Shown here: piece by piece, positions 17,064 to 26,000 of the stretch
Position numbering within the stretch: the stretch's first letter is position 1
How the letters are laid out: each line of letters opens with the position of its first letter
Origin: Clostridiales bacterium NK3B98
GTDB lineage: Bacteria > Bacillota > Clostridia > Oscillospirales > Oscillospiraceae
DNA length: 55,418 nt
Direction: 5' to 3'
Assembly (NCBI GenBank): GCA_000421005.1
Contig: ATWA01000013.1
Location: forward strand, 1-55,418
Translations under genes and position numbers: made by a program
Notes under the pieces: model-generated
Told to the model about the DNA's origin: nothing
Databases searched by the model: none
Seen by the model: the letters and a program-made list of their open reading frames with translations, nothing else

Positions 17064-18878
17064 ATGCCCTGTTACATGGAAAATTTGGGTATCGTTCCAT
17101 CAAGCCCCAGTACAATGGTGGTTATTATGAGTATATCAGAAGTCATTTCCCTGTTAAGCGGCGTTGCCCTGTTTCTGTTCGGCATGAGCCTGATGGGGGA
17201 CGGTCTGAAACAGGTCTCCGGCAACAAGCTGGAGCCCATTCTGTATCGTCTCTCCGGCACCACCCTGCGGGGCGTTCTGCTGGGCACCGGTGTGACCGCT
17301 GTCATTCAATCCTCCTGCGCCACTGCGGTGATGACGGTTGGTTTTGTCAACTCCGGCATGATGAAGGTGCGGCAGGGCATCAGCGTGATTCTGGGTGCCA
17401 TTCTGGGCACCAGCATCACCGGCTGGGTCATCTGCCTCAGCTACATCGAAGGGGCAGGGGGCATGGCGGAGCTGGTGTCCACCGCAACCCTCACCGGAAT
17501 CGTGGCAGTGGTGGGCATCATCCTGCGCACCTTCTCCAAAAAGCAGTCCCACCACCATGTGGGAGACATTCTCATGGGCTTCTCGGTACTGATGTTCGGC
17601 ATGAGCACCATGTCCGGCTCGGTGAGCGGACTGGGCAGCGCGCCGTGGTTCACCTCCGCCCTCACCGGGCTGTCCAATCCCATTTTGGGTATTCTGGTGG
17701 GTATGGTATTTACCGCACTGCTCCAATCCGCCTCCGCCGCTGTGGGTATTGTTCAGGCGCTCAGCGTCACCGGAGCGATGAGCTTTCAGGCTGCCCTGCC
17801 GCTGATGATGGGCATTTCCATCGGTGCCGCAGCTCCGGTGCTGTTCTCCGCCATCGGCGCCAGCGTCAAGGGCAGACGCACTGCTCTGGTCTATCCCATT
17901 GCCACCGGCTTTGGCGTGATGATTGAGGCAGTTCTCTTCTATGTGCTGAATGCTGTGATTGGGTTTGACTTTCTGACTGTCACCGTCAATCCTTTCTCCA
18001 TTGCGTTTATCAACACGGTCATGCGCCTGTTTATGGTTCTGCTTCTGCTGCCTTTTTCCGGCGTGATCGAGTCGGTGGTTTCCAAAATCATTCCGGAGGA
18101 GAAGGACGGCAAGACAGAGCCCGGCATCCGGTTGGAAGAGCGCTTTATTGAGCACCCTGCCCTTGCCATTGAGCAGTCCAGACTGACCATCAATGAGATG
18201 GCCGTCCGGTCGGAGGAATCTCTGAATATGGCGTTGGATTTGTTCTCCAACTATGGGGAGAAGCGTTTTGCGCAGGTCAAGGCGTTGGAGGATGAGGTTG
18301 ACCGCTACGAGGACAGCCTTGGCACCTATCTGATTAAGCTGACCGGACGTGAAATGACGCCAGGACAGAATGAAAAGGTCAGCGAATACCTGCACACCCT
18401 GTCCGACTTTGAGCGAATCTCCGACCATGCCCTCAATCTGGCGCAAAACGCCAAAGAGATGGTGGAAAAGCACGAGCATTTCTCTGACAGCGCAAGAAAG
18501 GAGCTGGATGTGCTCTGCGGTGCGGTCAGTCAGGTGGTCAGCATGACGGTCACCGCATTTCAGGAAAACGACCTGAATCTGGCTGCCCGGGTGGAGCCGC
18601 TGGAGGAATTGATCGACGATTTGTGCGACCAGATGAAAATGAACCATGTGGATCGTCTCCAAAAAGGAAGCTGTACCATTGCGCAGGGCTTTGTGTTCAA
18701 TGACATTGTGACCAATTGCGAGCGGGTCTCTGACCACTGCTCCAACGTTGCGGTTGCAATGATCGAGCTGTCCAGTGACGCATTCCAGACCCACCAGTAT
18801 ATGCACTCTCTTCGGGAGAAGGAGACCCCGGAATTCAGAGAGGCATATGAGGAATTTGCAAAGCGGTACGCCATTTAA
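17064..18878 (+). CDS. Na/Pi cotransporter (NptA-like) with C-terminal PhoU domain
   Basis: This 604-residue protein joins a membrane part to a cytoplasmic part. Residues about 25-335 carry the two inverted Na_Pi_cotrans repeats, each with a Q-S-S/A motif (IQSSCATAVMTVGF and LLQSASAAVGIVQAL). Residues about 370-595 form PhoU-like helical repeats (DEVDRYEDSLGTYL, SDFERISDHALNLAQ, NCERVSDHCSNVA). Such proteins import phosphate with sodium, and the PhoU part probably adjusts activity or signalling. The start is uncertain. ATG 17064 lies only one base after GGGAG; ATG 17076 or ATG 17127, the latter directly before the conserved SISEVISLLSGVALFLFG, may be used instead. The Pho-box promoter upstream implies induction under phosphate limitation. 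Confidence 0.88.
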   Translation: MPCYMENLGIVPSSPSTMVVIMSISEVISLLSGVALFLFGMSLMGDGLKQVSGNKLEPILYRLSGTTLRGVLLGTGVTAVIQSSCATAVMTVGFVNSGMMKVRQGISVILGAILGTSITGWVICLSYIEGAGGMAELVSTATLTGIVAVVGIILRTFSKKQSHHHVGDILMGFSVLMFGMSTMSGSVSGLGSAPWFTSALTGLSNPILGILVGMVFTALLQSASAAVGIVQALSVTGAMSFQAALPLMMGISIGAAAPVLFSAIGASVKGRRTALVYPIATGFGVMIEAVLFYVLNAVIGFDFLTVTVNPFSIAFINTVMRLFMVLLLLPFSGVIESVVSKIIPEEKDGKTEPGIRLEERFIEHPALAIEQSRLTINEMAVRSEESLNMALDLFSNYGEKRFAQVKALEDEVDRYEDSLGTYLIKLTGREMTPGQNEKVSEYLHTLSDFERISDHALNLAQNAKEMVEKHEHFSDSARKELDVLCGAVSQVVSMTVTAFQENDLNLAARVEPLEELIDDLCDQMKMNHVDRLQKGSCTIAQGFVFNDIVTNCERVSDHCSNVAVAMIELSSDAFQTHQYMHSLREKETPEFREAYEEFAKRYAI

Positions 18879-18894
18879 GATCAAAATATACCGT

Positions 18895-18935
18895 AAAAAA
18901 CTGCTGCGGTTCGTAGTTGAATCGCAGCAGTTTTT
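18895..18935 (+). terminator. Intrinsic terminator of the cotransporter gene
   Basis: CTGCTGCG (18901-18908) pairs with CGCAGCAG (18923-18930), with an A tract before it and TTTTT after it. The stem can extend inward by four more pairs, including one G-T. Confidence 0.88.
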
Positions 18936-19017
18936 CTGTCTGAAGCAAGGGATGCCCATGTCTGTGCGCTTGTCTTTACAAAAGCATAAAATGCCCACAA
19001 AATCAGGATGCAAATTG

Positions 19018-19046
19018 TTGATTTTGCACTGTTAATCTGGTACACT
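19018..19046 (+). promoter_or_regulatory. Promoter of the GH32-like lipoprotein gene
   Basis: TTGATT (19018-19023) and TACACT (19041-19046) are separated by 17 bases, about 50 bases before the start codon. Each differs from the sigmaA consensus in two or fewer positions at the strongly conserved ends. Confidence 0.6.
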
Positions 19047-19095
19047 GTTTCTATCGAAATACCCATTCAATCGGAAAAAGGAAGGTGTGTTCATC

Positions 19096-20661
19096 ATGGG
19101 AAATCGGCGAATCTTACTCTCTTCCCTTTTGGCTGTGCTTTTGCTTCTCTCCTCCTGCGGCGGGGCAGCAACTACCGGAGAAGCTCCGTCTCAACCGGAC
19201 AGCTCCACGGAGATTCCAGACCAGCCCTACGAGGCTGTGGACTACCATCTGTTTCCCTCGCCGGAGGATGGGTATGTGGGCGATGTGATGCCCTTCGTGA
19301 CCGACGAGGGTACGCTGGAGCTGTATTATCTCTACGACACAGACCACAACGGGCAGGGGTATCACCCTATCTACAAGTACAGCACGGATAATCTCTATGA
19401 TTACACCGATCACGGGATGATGCTCAATTTCGGGCAGATGTCCGACCCTGACCCGGCGCTGGGCACAGGCTGTGTGATGCAGGATCAGGAAGGGCTTTAC
19501 CACCTGTTCTATACCGGTCACAATGATATCGGAAACGGCGGCATGGGCAAGGAATGCGTGATGCAAGCCACCAGTACCGACCGGGAAAACTGGGTCAAGA
19601 ATGAGGATGTGGTCTTCTTTGCCCCGGAGGGATATTCCAAGGACGACTTCCGTGACCCGGAGGTCTTCTGGGTGGAAGAAGAACAGTGCTACTGGCTCCT
19701 GATTGCCGCCCGGGAGAACGTCATGGGTGGCGTGGTGCTCAAGTATACCTCCACCGATTTGGACAACTGGGAGCTGGACGGGCCTCTCTACGCTCCCCAC
19801 GCCCAGTATATGCTGGAGTGTCCCGATCTCTTCTGTATTGGGGATACCTGGTACCTGACCTATAGCTGGGACTGCGTGACCTATTACGCTGTGGGCGAAT
19901 CCAGAAACGGCCCCTTTGAGGCACCTGAGGACAATATTCTGGACGGAATGGGTCTCACCGGAGGCAACGGATTTGTTTTCTACGCCGCCAAACCTGCTGA
20001 ATTTCACAACAATTACTATCTGTGCGGCTGGATTGGCCGTGCGGGTCTGAGTGCGGATTCCGGGGTCTATCAGTGGGCGGGCAATGTTTTGGTCCACCAG
20101 CTTGTCCAGCGCAGCGACGGAACGCTGGGTGTCAAAGCTCCCTCCATCTTGGAGGATTACTTTACCACAGATCAGCCTGTATCCCCCGTGGCAAAGGAAG
20201 GCACTGTGGACATTGATGGGAACACCGTCTCCCTCTCAGCAGAGCCGGATGCCTATGCGCTGGCGGACATGGGTACCCGTCCCGCCACCATGACCCTTGA
20301 ATGTGATGTGACGCTGGATGAAAACGGCTGCGCCGGGTTCGCCTTCGGAGGCAGCGAACAGGATGAAGCCTATACTGCCCTCTGTCTGGACGCTGGGCGG
20401 AATCTCCTGCACTATGAGGGGTATGAGATCACGGAGATTAGCAAATACGACCCTGCGGCAATCACCCGTTTTGACTTCTCTGGCGGCGAAACCCACCATG
20501 TGAAGCTGGTATGTGAGAATGAGATTGTTGTGCTCTATATCGACGATACCAAAGCCCTCAGCTCCCGCATTAACCACTCCATCGACGGCGCTCATATCGG
20601 CGTATTTGCCCTAGGGTGCAATGCTTCGTTCAGCAATATCAGTATGAAGGTTCCCGAATAA
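19096..20661 (+). CDS. GH32-like (fructan hydrolase-type) surface lipoprotein
   Basis: The 521-residue product starts with a lipoprotein signal (RRILLSSLLAVLLLLSSC, modified Cys at about residue 21). A five-bladed propeller and a C-terminal beta-sandwich (about 365-520) follow, the layout of GH32. The transition-state residue Asp187 in FRDPEVFW and the acid/base Glu241 in ECPDLF are clear. The nucleophile motif, usually NDPNG, reads VGDVMP, with Asp63 retained in an unusual setting. It would act on fructans or related beta-fructosides outside the cell, but this atypical N-terminus makes another activity possible. I chose ATG 19096 over GTG 19087 because AAGGAAGG is then 10 bases upstream. The gene has its own promoter and no transporter partner nearby. 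Confidence 0.8.
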   Translation: MGNRRILLSSLLAVLLLLSSCGGAATTGEAPSQPDSSTEIPDQPYEAVDYHLFPSPEDGYVGDVMPFVTDEGTLELYYLYDTDHNGQGYHPIYKYSTDNLYDYTDHGMMLNFGQMSDPDPALGTGCVMQDQEGLYHLFYTGHNDIGNGGMGKECVMQATSTDRENWVKNEDVVFFAPEGYSKDDFRDPEVFWVEEEQCYWLLIAARENVMGGVVLKYTSTDLDNWELDGPLYAPHAQYMLECPDLFCIGDTWYLTYSWDCVTYYAVGESRNGPFEAPEDNILDGMGLTGGNGFVFYAAKPAEFHNNYYLCGWIGRAGLSADSGVYQWAGNVLVHQLVQRSDGTLGVKAPSILEDYFTTDQPVSPVAKEGTVDIDGNTVSLSAEPDAYALADMGTRPATMTLECDVTLDENGCAGFAFGGSEQDEAYTALCLDAGRNLLHYEGYEITEISKYDPAAITRFDFSGGETHHVKLVCENEIVVLYIDDTKALSSRINHSIDGAHIGVFALGCNASFSNISMKVPE

Positions 20662-20678
20662 CCAAATCATCTTCCACG

Positions 20679-20716
20679 ACGAAATGGGCTATGCAATTGT
20701 GCATAGCCCATTTCGT
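20679..20716. terminator. 17-bp palindrome between convergent genes, probable terminator
   Basis: A 17-bp stem (20679-20695 with 20700-20716) has a 4-base ATTG loop and no mismatch. It lies between the stop codons of the GH32-like gene and deoD. Neither side has a clean T run, so it is unusual for an intrinsic terminator, but its position fits shared termination. Confidence 0.6.
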
Positions 20717-20740
20717 GACGTTATTTCACGGCAGGTGGAA

Positions 20741-21472
20741 TCATTTACTAAGATCCGGCAGGTCGGCAGCCATGACCGCAACCTCCAGCGCAATCTTTAT
20801 CATGTTGGTAAAGCTGGTCTGGCGTTCCTCTGCGTCCAGCTTTTCCCCGGTCACAAAGCTGTCCGAGATGGAGCAGATGGTCAGGGCACGTTTATGGGTA
20901 TAGGCGGCGTTGCAGTAGAGGGCATTCGCCTCCATCTCAACGGCAAGGCATCCCATTTTTGCCCACTCCATGGTGGAACCGGATGCGTCATAGAAGATAT
21001 CCGAGCTGAACAGGTTGCCCACCGGCATACGAACCCCCAGATTCTTCGCCGCCTGAGTGGCAAAGGACAACAAATCGTAGTTGCAGATGGGGGCAAATGT
21101 CCCAGGCAGGCGGTACTGAACAGCAAAGTTGGAATCCGTACAGGCGCCCATACCTGCCACCACATCCCGCAATTGAAGCTCCGGGCTCATGGCCCCGGCA
21201 GAGCCAATGCGGATGATATTGTCCACGTCGTACTGGGTGAACAGTTCATAGGAATAGATTCCCATGGTGGGGCCGCCCATGCCGGAAGCCATTACACTCA
21301 CCGGAATACCCTTGTAGGTGCCGGTATAGCCCTGAACACCCCGAACGTTGTTGACCAGTTGAGCATCTTTCAGGAATTTTTCCGCAATCATTTTGGAGCG
21401 CAGCGGATCGCCGGGCATCAATACCGTCTTTGCGAATGCGCCTTTTTCTGCGCTGTTATGAGGGGTAGCCAT
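20741..21472 (-). CDS. deoD: Purine nucleoside phosphorylase, DeoD type
   Basis: This 243-residue enzyme cleaves purine (deoxy)nucleosides with phosphate to the free base and (deoxy)ribose-1-phosphate. It has the hexameric DeoD signatures: LMPGDPLRSKMIAEKFL near the start, GYTGTYKGIPVSVMASGMGGP (about residues 48-68), the phosphate-site RIGSAGA, the family EMEANALY motif (Glu-Met-Glu, ribose binding) and SDSFVTGE with the catalytic Asp. Length matches the family. The start is preceded by AGGAGATG. It is transcribed alone from its own promoter. In this neighbourhood it has no obvious partner; it links nucleoside salvage to phosphate supply, but co-location with the phosphate genes may be chance. 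Confidence 0.96.
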   Translation of the reverse strand: MATPHNSAEKGAFAKTVLMPGDPLRSKMIAEKFLKDAQLVNNVRGVQGYTGTYKGIPVSVMASGMGGPTMGIYSYELFTQYDVDNIIRIGSAGAMSPELQLRDVVAGMGACTDSNFAVQYRLPGTFAPICNYDLLSFATQAAKNLGVRMPVGNLFSSDIFYDASGSTMEWAKMGCLAVEMEANALYCNAAYTHKRALTICSISDSFVTGEKLDAEERQTSFTNMIKIALEVAVMAADLPDLSK

Positions 21473-21572
21473 GTCATTACATCTCCTTTTTCCGAAACGA
21501 TTGTTCCAGTTATTGATTTTTCTTATTCACTCTCACCATTGAGTGACATTTCCCGCTCATATCTTTTGTTGC

Positions 21573-21601
21573 ATTTTACCATACACAACGCTTTCTTTCA
21601 A
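21573..21601 (-). promoter_or_regulatory. SigmaA promoter of deoD
   Basis: On the minus strand TTGAAA (complement of 21596-21601) and TAAAAT (complement of 21573-21578) are separated by 17 bases, about 100 bases upstream of the deoD start. Confidence 0.72.
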
Positions 21602-21681
21602 GCTCTGATTTGTTTCAGCGTGATTATCGGAATTATCCAAAATGATTCTCCGCAGCAGCTCTATTTTCAAAAAACAGATAC

Positions 21682-21710
21682 TTGTTTCGATAGCTTCGGA
21701 GTGGTATAAT
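21682..21710 (+). promoter_or_regulatory. SigmaA promoter of the diguanylate cyclase gene
   Basis: TTGTTT (21682-21687) and a perfect TATAAT (21705-21710) are separated by 17 bases. A leader of about 110 bases follows. Together with the deoD promoter it accounts for the 350-base gap at 21473-21828, in which I see no gene. Confidence 0.75.
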
Positions 21711-21828
21711 ACGAGTCAAATGTGAATGTAACCATCGGGCATCCACTTCCTCAACCTCCCCTTCCGTGCATAAATCCGAGGAATGTTGGGTCAATCCATT
21801 CCCGCTCTGCTGATGAGCAGGTGTAAAC

Positions 21829-22914
21829 ATGATAAAAAGAATGGAACAATATTTATTTCCAACCATAGATCCTGAAGTACAAAACAACATAGATACAGAA
21901 AGTGTCAAGATCATCCATCAGTTGTCCTTTCTTGCCATTTTCTTTGAGCTGATTACTCTGCTCATCTATACGCCTACTACATGGCCCTTTGACCGCTCAG
22001 CATGGATCAGCATTGGCAGCGTTCTCTTTTGCATTTTCATCTGTCTGATTGGCTTTTTCTATTCCGGTCATTTGATGAGAAAAGAAAACCTGATGCGCAC
22101 CTCGGTGATCGCCTTTGAGTCGCTGTATGTGACTGCTTTGTCCCTTTGGGCGGTTTTCGTCTCCTATCGGCACTACGCCCGTGGAGAACAGCTGCTCACC
22201 TTCTTTGCGGTTCAGCTGCTCATTGTGTGCTTTATCCCGGTGAGACCCATGTTCAGCTCCCTGCTGATGACCCTTGTATATGCGCTTCTCTATGTCACCC
22301 TATACAGCATTGATGGCGCAGTGGGTATGAACCATCTCAACTTTGCGATTCTGATTCTCATATCCATTACCGGAATGGTGATTCGGTATCACTCGCAAAT
22401 CCGCACCTCGGAAAAGACAGTGCAGCTGCAAAAGAGCAATCATCTTCTTGAGCACGCAAACCGTCACGACGGCTTGACCGGGTTGAGAAACCGGAAGGCA
22501 CTGGACGAGGATGTTCCTGAAATCACCGGGCATGATCTATCGGTCTACATGATGGATATCAATTATTTCAAGGATATCAATGACACTTACGGTCATGTGG
22601 TGGGTGACGCCGTGCTGACGGAAGCTGCCAGGTGTGTGAGGACGCTATTCCCCGGCAGCAGCTGCTATCGCTACGGCGGAGATGAATTTCTCGTATTGAA
22701 CACAACCGGACACCATCTGAGTGAGAACACCTACACCTTTTCCGTCCCGGAGATTCCAAATCGCACCATCCTGCTGAGTATTGGACAGGCCAGCGGTCAC
22801 CCCGAAAATCACGACCAGCTTTTCCAGCTCATTGCGCAGGCGGATGCCAGCTTGTATGAGGTAAAAAGCGCCACCCACGCCCCGGAATACCGTGGGAATC
22901 CCCGCAACATCTAA
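21829..22914 (+). CDS. Membrane-bound diguanylate cyclase (GGDEF)
   Basis: The 361-residue protein has five or six hydrophobic segments in residues about 30-185, then a short coiled coil and a GGDEF domain from about 205 to 350. DGLTGLRNRKALDED opens the domain, YMMDINYFKDINDTYGH carries the metal and substrate residues, and RYGGDEF holds the intact catalytic signature at 283-287. It should make c-di-GMP from two GTP. No RxxD inhibitory site lies five residues before the signature, so classical product inhibition seems absent. The membrane part resembles small multi-helix sensors of unknown ligand. It converges on the giant surface-protein gene, with the terminator region between. It is one of two c-di-GMP genes flanking that gene, so a role in controlling the surface protein is a reasonable inference. 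Confidence 0.88.
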   Translation: MIKRMEQYLFPTIDPEVQNNIDTESVKIIHQLSFLAIFFELITLLIYTPTTWPFDRSAWISIGSVLFCIFICLIGFFYSGHLMRKENLMRTSVIAFESLYVTALSLWAVFVSYRHYARGEQLLTFFAVQLLIVCFIPVRPMFSSLLMTLVYALLYVTLYSIDGAVGMNHLNFAILILISITGMVIRYHSQIRTSEKTVQLQKSNHLLEHANRHDGLTGLRNRKALDEDVPEITGHDLSVYMMDINYFKDINDTYGHVVGDAVLTEAARCVRTLFPGSSCYRYGGDEFLVLNTTGHHLSENTYTFSVPEIPNRTILLSIGQASGHPENHDQLFQLIAQADASLYEVKSATHAPEYRGNPRNI

Positions 22915-22934
22915 ACCTTTTCCAGATATAAACC

Positions 22935-22976
22935 AGCAGCCGGCTCTTGAACAGAGCCGGCTGCTTTTTGTTTTGG
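22935..22976. terminator. Intrinsic terminator of the diguanylate cyclase gene
   Basis: A perfect 13-bp stem, 22935-22947 with 22953-22965, has a 5-base loop and is followed by TTTTGTTTT. It serves the plus-strand gene and may also help end the giant minus-strand transcript. Confidence 0.9.
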
Positions 22977-22979
22977 TCT

Positions 22980-23007
22980 GGGGCTGTCTCAGGTTTGAGA
23001 CAGCCCC
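22980..23007. terminator. Hairpin just after the stop codon of the giant gene
   Basis: GGGGCTGTCTCA (22980-22991) pairs perfectly with TGAGACAGCCCC (22996-23007) around a 4-base loop, 25 bases beyond the giant gene's stop. It supports the view that the gene truly ends at 23033 and is not cut short by a recent mutation. Confidence 0.65.
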
Positions 23008-23032
23008 GTGTGTGTTTCCTGCCGAAAGAAGC

Positions 23033-26000
23033 TCAGCCTTGGGAGGCAGTCTTCAATTCGGTGCTCTTGCTGGCTGCAGCGGTTACAGCCGCTTCTCTGG
23101 TGTCGAATCCGCCGTCTTCCGGGTTCTCTCCGTCGCCAATATACACGCCGGTTTCATGGACGATCAGGTAGAACCACTTAATCACGGTAGTCTCATCATT
23201 CTTTACCCACTCCTCTTTCAGGAAGTAGGTTCCGCAGGGCATCACGCCAAGCCAGAAGATACCATTGGCACCGGGTACCAGATTCTCCATTTTTTGCGTC
23301 TGGCTGCTGTTGCTTGGATTCTTCCAGACATAGGCTTCATTGGCGCTGCCCTTGTACAGGGTGAACGATACGCCACTGGCAGAGTTCATCGGGTTATACA
23401 CAGGATACTTCTCTTTGGTGATTGGGTCTTCCCAAGCATCGTCCAGCTTATGTACCTTTTTCAGGATCACCTTCTGATAGCCGGAAATGCCGCTCCAGTA
23501 GATGATGCCCCGATCGGTGACTTCACCCTCGATGGTGCCGAACAGATAGGTGTCCGTGCTGTTCTCGGTGGCTGCGTCATCCTGTGCGTTGCGGAACGCC
23601 TTGAGTTGAGCCGCATCGAGCTGTGTACCTGTGGGGTTCTCAGCGAACTCCACGCCGTCAGCCTTCGCAAAGGGCATTTGCTGCTTGTAACGGTATTGGC
23701 TGTTCGCCCAGACCCAGATAGAGCCCTCGGGAGCGGTAATGTCTCCGGTAATCAGGATGCTGGCCGGGACGTATTCAGTGGCAGAGGAGCTCTCTGCGCC
23801 TGTTTCGGCAAGATAGATGTCCTGACGAACCTTTTGCCTGCCGTCCTGTGTGGGATAGGCCTTGCCGCCGTTGCGGGCATTTGGATCCGCCTCGGCCGTT
23901 ACGAAGTTACCCTCTGTTCCCTTCAGATCGCCGTTGTCGCTGCCGACGCTTTCCGTGCGGTCAGTTCCGCCAAAGTCAACCCCTCCGGAGAGCTCCACAA
24001 CTCCGCCGAGGGCAACATAGATGCCCGCGCCAGCGCCGTCAGCGCTGTTGCCGGAGATGGTGGCGTGGGTGGGATTGGTGCCGTCTGTTCCATCCCGCAG
24101 GATGAGTGCTGCATTTGCATCAACGTACACTGCGCCGCCGTTCTTAGCGGCATTGTTGGTAACGGTACACTCCTCCAGGGTCAGTTGGCAGCCCTCGGCA
24201 AAGATTGCGCCGCCGGAATCAGCCCTGCTGTTGCGCAGAACCGAGCCGGAAGTGACTGTGACAACGCTTCCGGCTGTCCCATGGAGGATGCCGCCTACCA
24301 CCGGGGTTTGGGCTGCCACATTTGCGCCGTCCAGCACAACACCCTGAACCGTCAGCTTTGCTCCATTTTTGACCGTAAACAGCGAGCCTCCCGCAGAGTC
24401 GCCGCTGCGCTTCAGGATTGCTTGATCGTCTCTGTCCGTGGCCAGCCTGCCCTCTTCCCTGCTGAAGGTGGGAAGGTAGTTGAACACGCCCCCGGTGGTG
24501 TCCGCAGTTTTGAGGATGATGTTGTCCTTATCCCCGCTGAGGATCACCTGATTGCTGTCCTCCATCTGGTAGTCAGCCACCATTTCAATGGCCACAGGGT
24601 TGTCTGCGCTCATGGGGTTTCCGTTATTAAAGCCGTTTATTGCGTAGTTGAGAGCTGCGTTGACGGTGGCAAAGATGTGTTCATAGCGGCCTGTTGTTCC
24701 AACCTTTTTGCCGTTGACGGGGTTGTTATCCACGATCTTGCAGATGGGTCTGTAATACAGCTTGACGGTTGCATTTACAGGAACATTCTCCCAGCTGCTG
24801 TTCTTCGCAGCGGATTTGAACTGCCAGCTTCCGCTTATGGGGTTATACTTCAATGCCACGATGGTAACATCGCTGCTCTCCGGGACGGAGATTGCCGTAT
24901 AGACGAAAGCGCACTCTGTACCATCATGAACCGCTTTGGCTGCGCTGTTCAGCGCTGCGTATTTTGCCGGAAGTCCGGAAGGCGTATCCGCAGCAACCTC
25001 AGTTTCCTTCTCACTATAATCCGGAGCAAACACGCCTTCGCTGCCCTCCACCAGTAACGGTAGGGAGGTTCCCAGCGTCCAGACGCTGACATTGAGGGGG
25101 GCTGCCCAGTAGGTGCCGCCAGCCTCATTGGCTTTACAAGGCCAGCCCACCAGCGGCTGGTGAATATCGTTGATGAATCCATGCAGTCCGCTGTTGGCCG
25201 CCGCCGCAACGGTGGTGCCGAATTTGTCTCCGGCGGTGTCGTGGGAAGTGTTGGTGATGTAGAGACCCACCTGAGCGTTCTCCATCAAGCCTGTGGCGTT
25301 GATGACCTCATTGAAGTTATCGCCTGTCTCGGTGATACGGGTCAGGTCAATGTTGCTGGTGGCCGTCGGCTCGGTCTTGGTACCCTGCCAGTTGTTGATG
25401 ACCTGCGGGGAACCGGAGATGTTGACCGTAACGCTCTTGCGGTTCTTGTTCCAGTTCGTGGTCCAGCTCGAATCAGCAGTATTTGTTAGGTACTGGGTAT
25501 CCTTTGTACCATTGCCGATGTAGACCGCACCTGTACCTCCGGCATAGCAGCCGGTGATTTCAGCGTAATCGCTGATGGTCATTTCACCGTTTTCCTGCAA
25601 AATCGCACCGCCGCGGTCTTCCGCATAGCAATCCTGAATCAGGCCGCCCACGGTATTCGCATTGCCGCCGCACATTTTCAGGATTCCATCCTGCAAATAG
25701 ATTGCGCCGCCGTTCTTGGCGTGACAATCCTCGATCTTAGCACCTGCATCAAGCTCGATATAGGAGTCCTTATCCGCTCTGTCCTCCACGATGTAGATTG
25801 CGCCGCCGTCGCCTTCCGTGGCGCAGTTACGAATCGTACCGCCCTCAAAGATCATTTTGCGCTCTGCATAAATTGCGCCGCCAAAGGTCTTAGCACGGCA
25901 GTTTTCAATCAATCCGCTTCTGAAGATCAGCTCCGTGGGCTCCAGCTTGTGAATGTGGATGGCTCCGCTGTGGGTGGCGCTGTAGCAGTTGGTAATGGTA

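Noticed and set aside
17154-19013. 619-residue minus-strand frame opposite the Na/Pi cotransporter
   Set aside because: It is antisense to a conserved membrane protein with Q-S-S motifs and a PhoU domain, rich in His and Gln like other shadow frames, and crosses the cotransporter's terminator.
23033-23500. Recent nonsense mutation removing a wall anchor from the giant protein
   Set aside because: No frame beyond the stop encodes LPXTG or a membrane tail, and a stable hairpin begins 25 bases after the stop codon.
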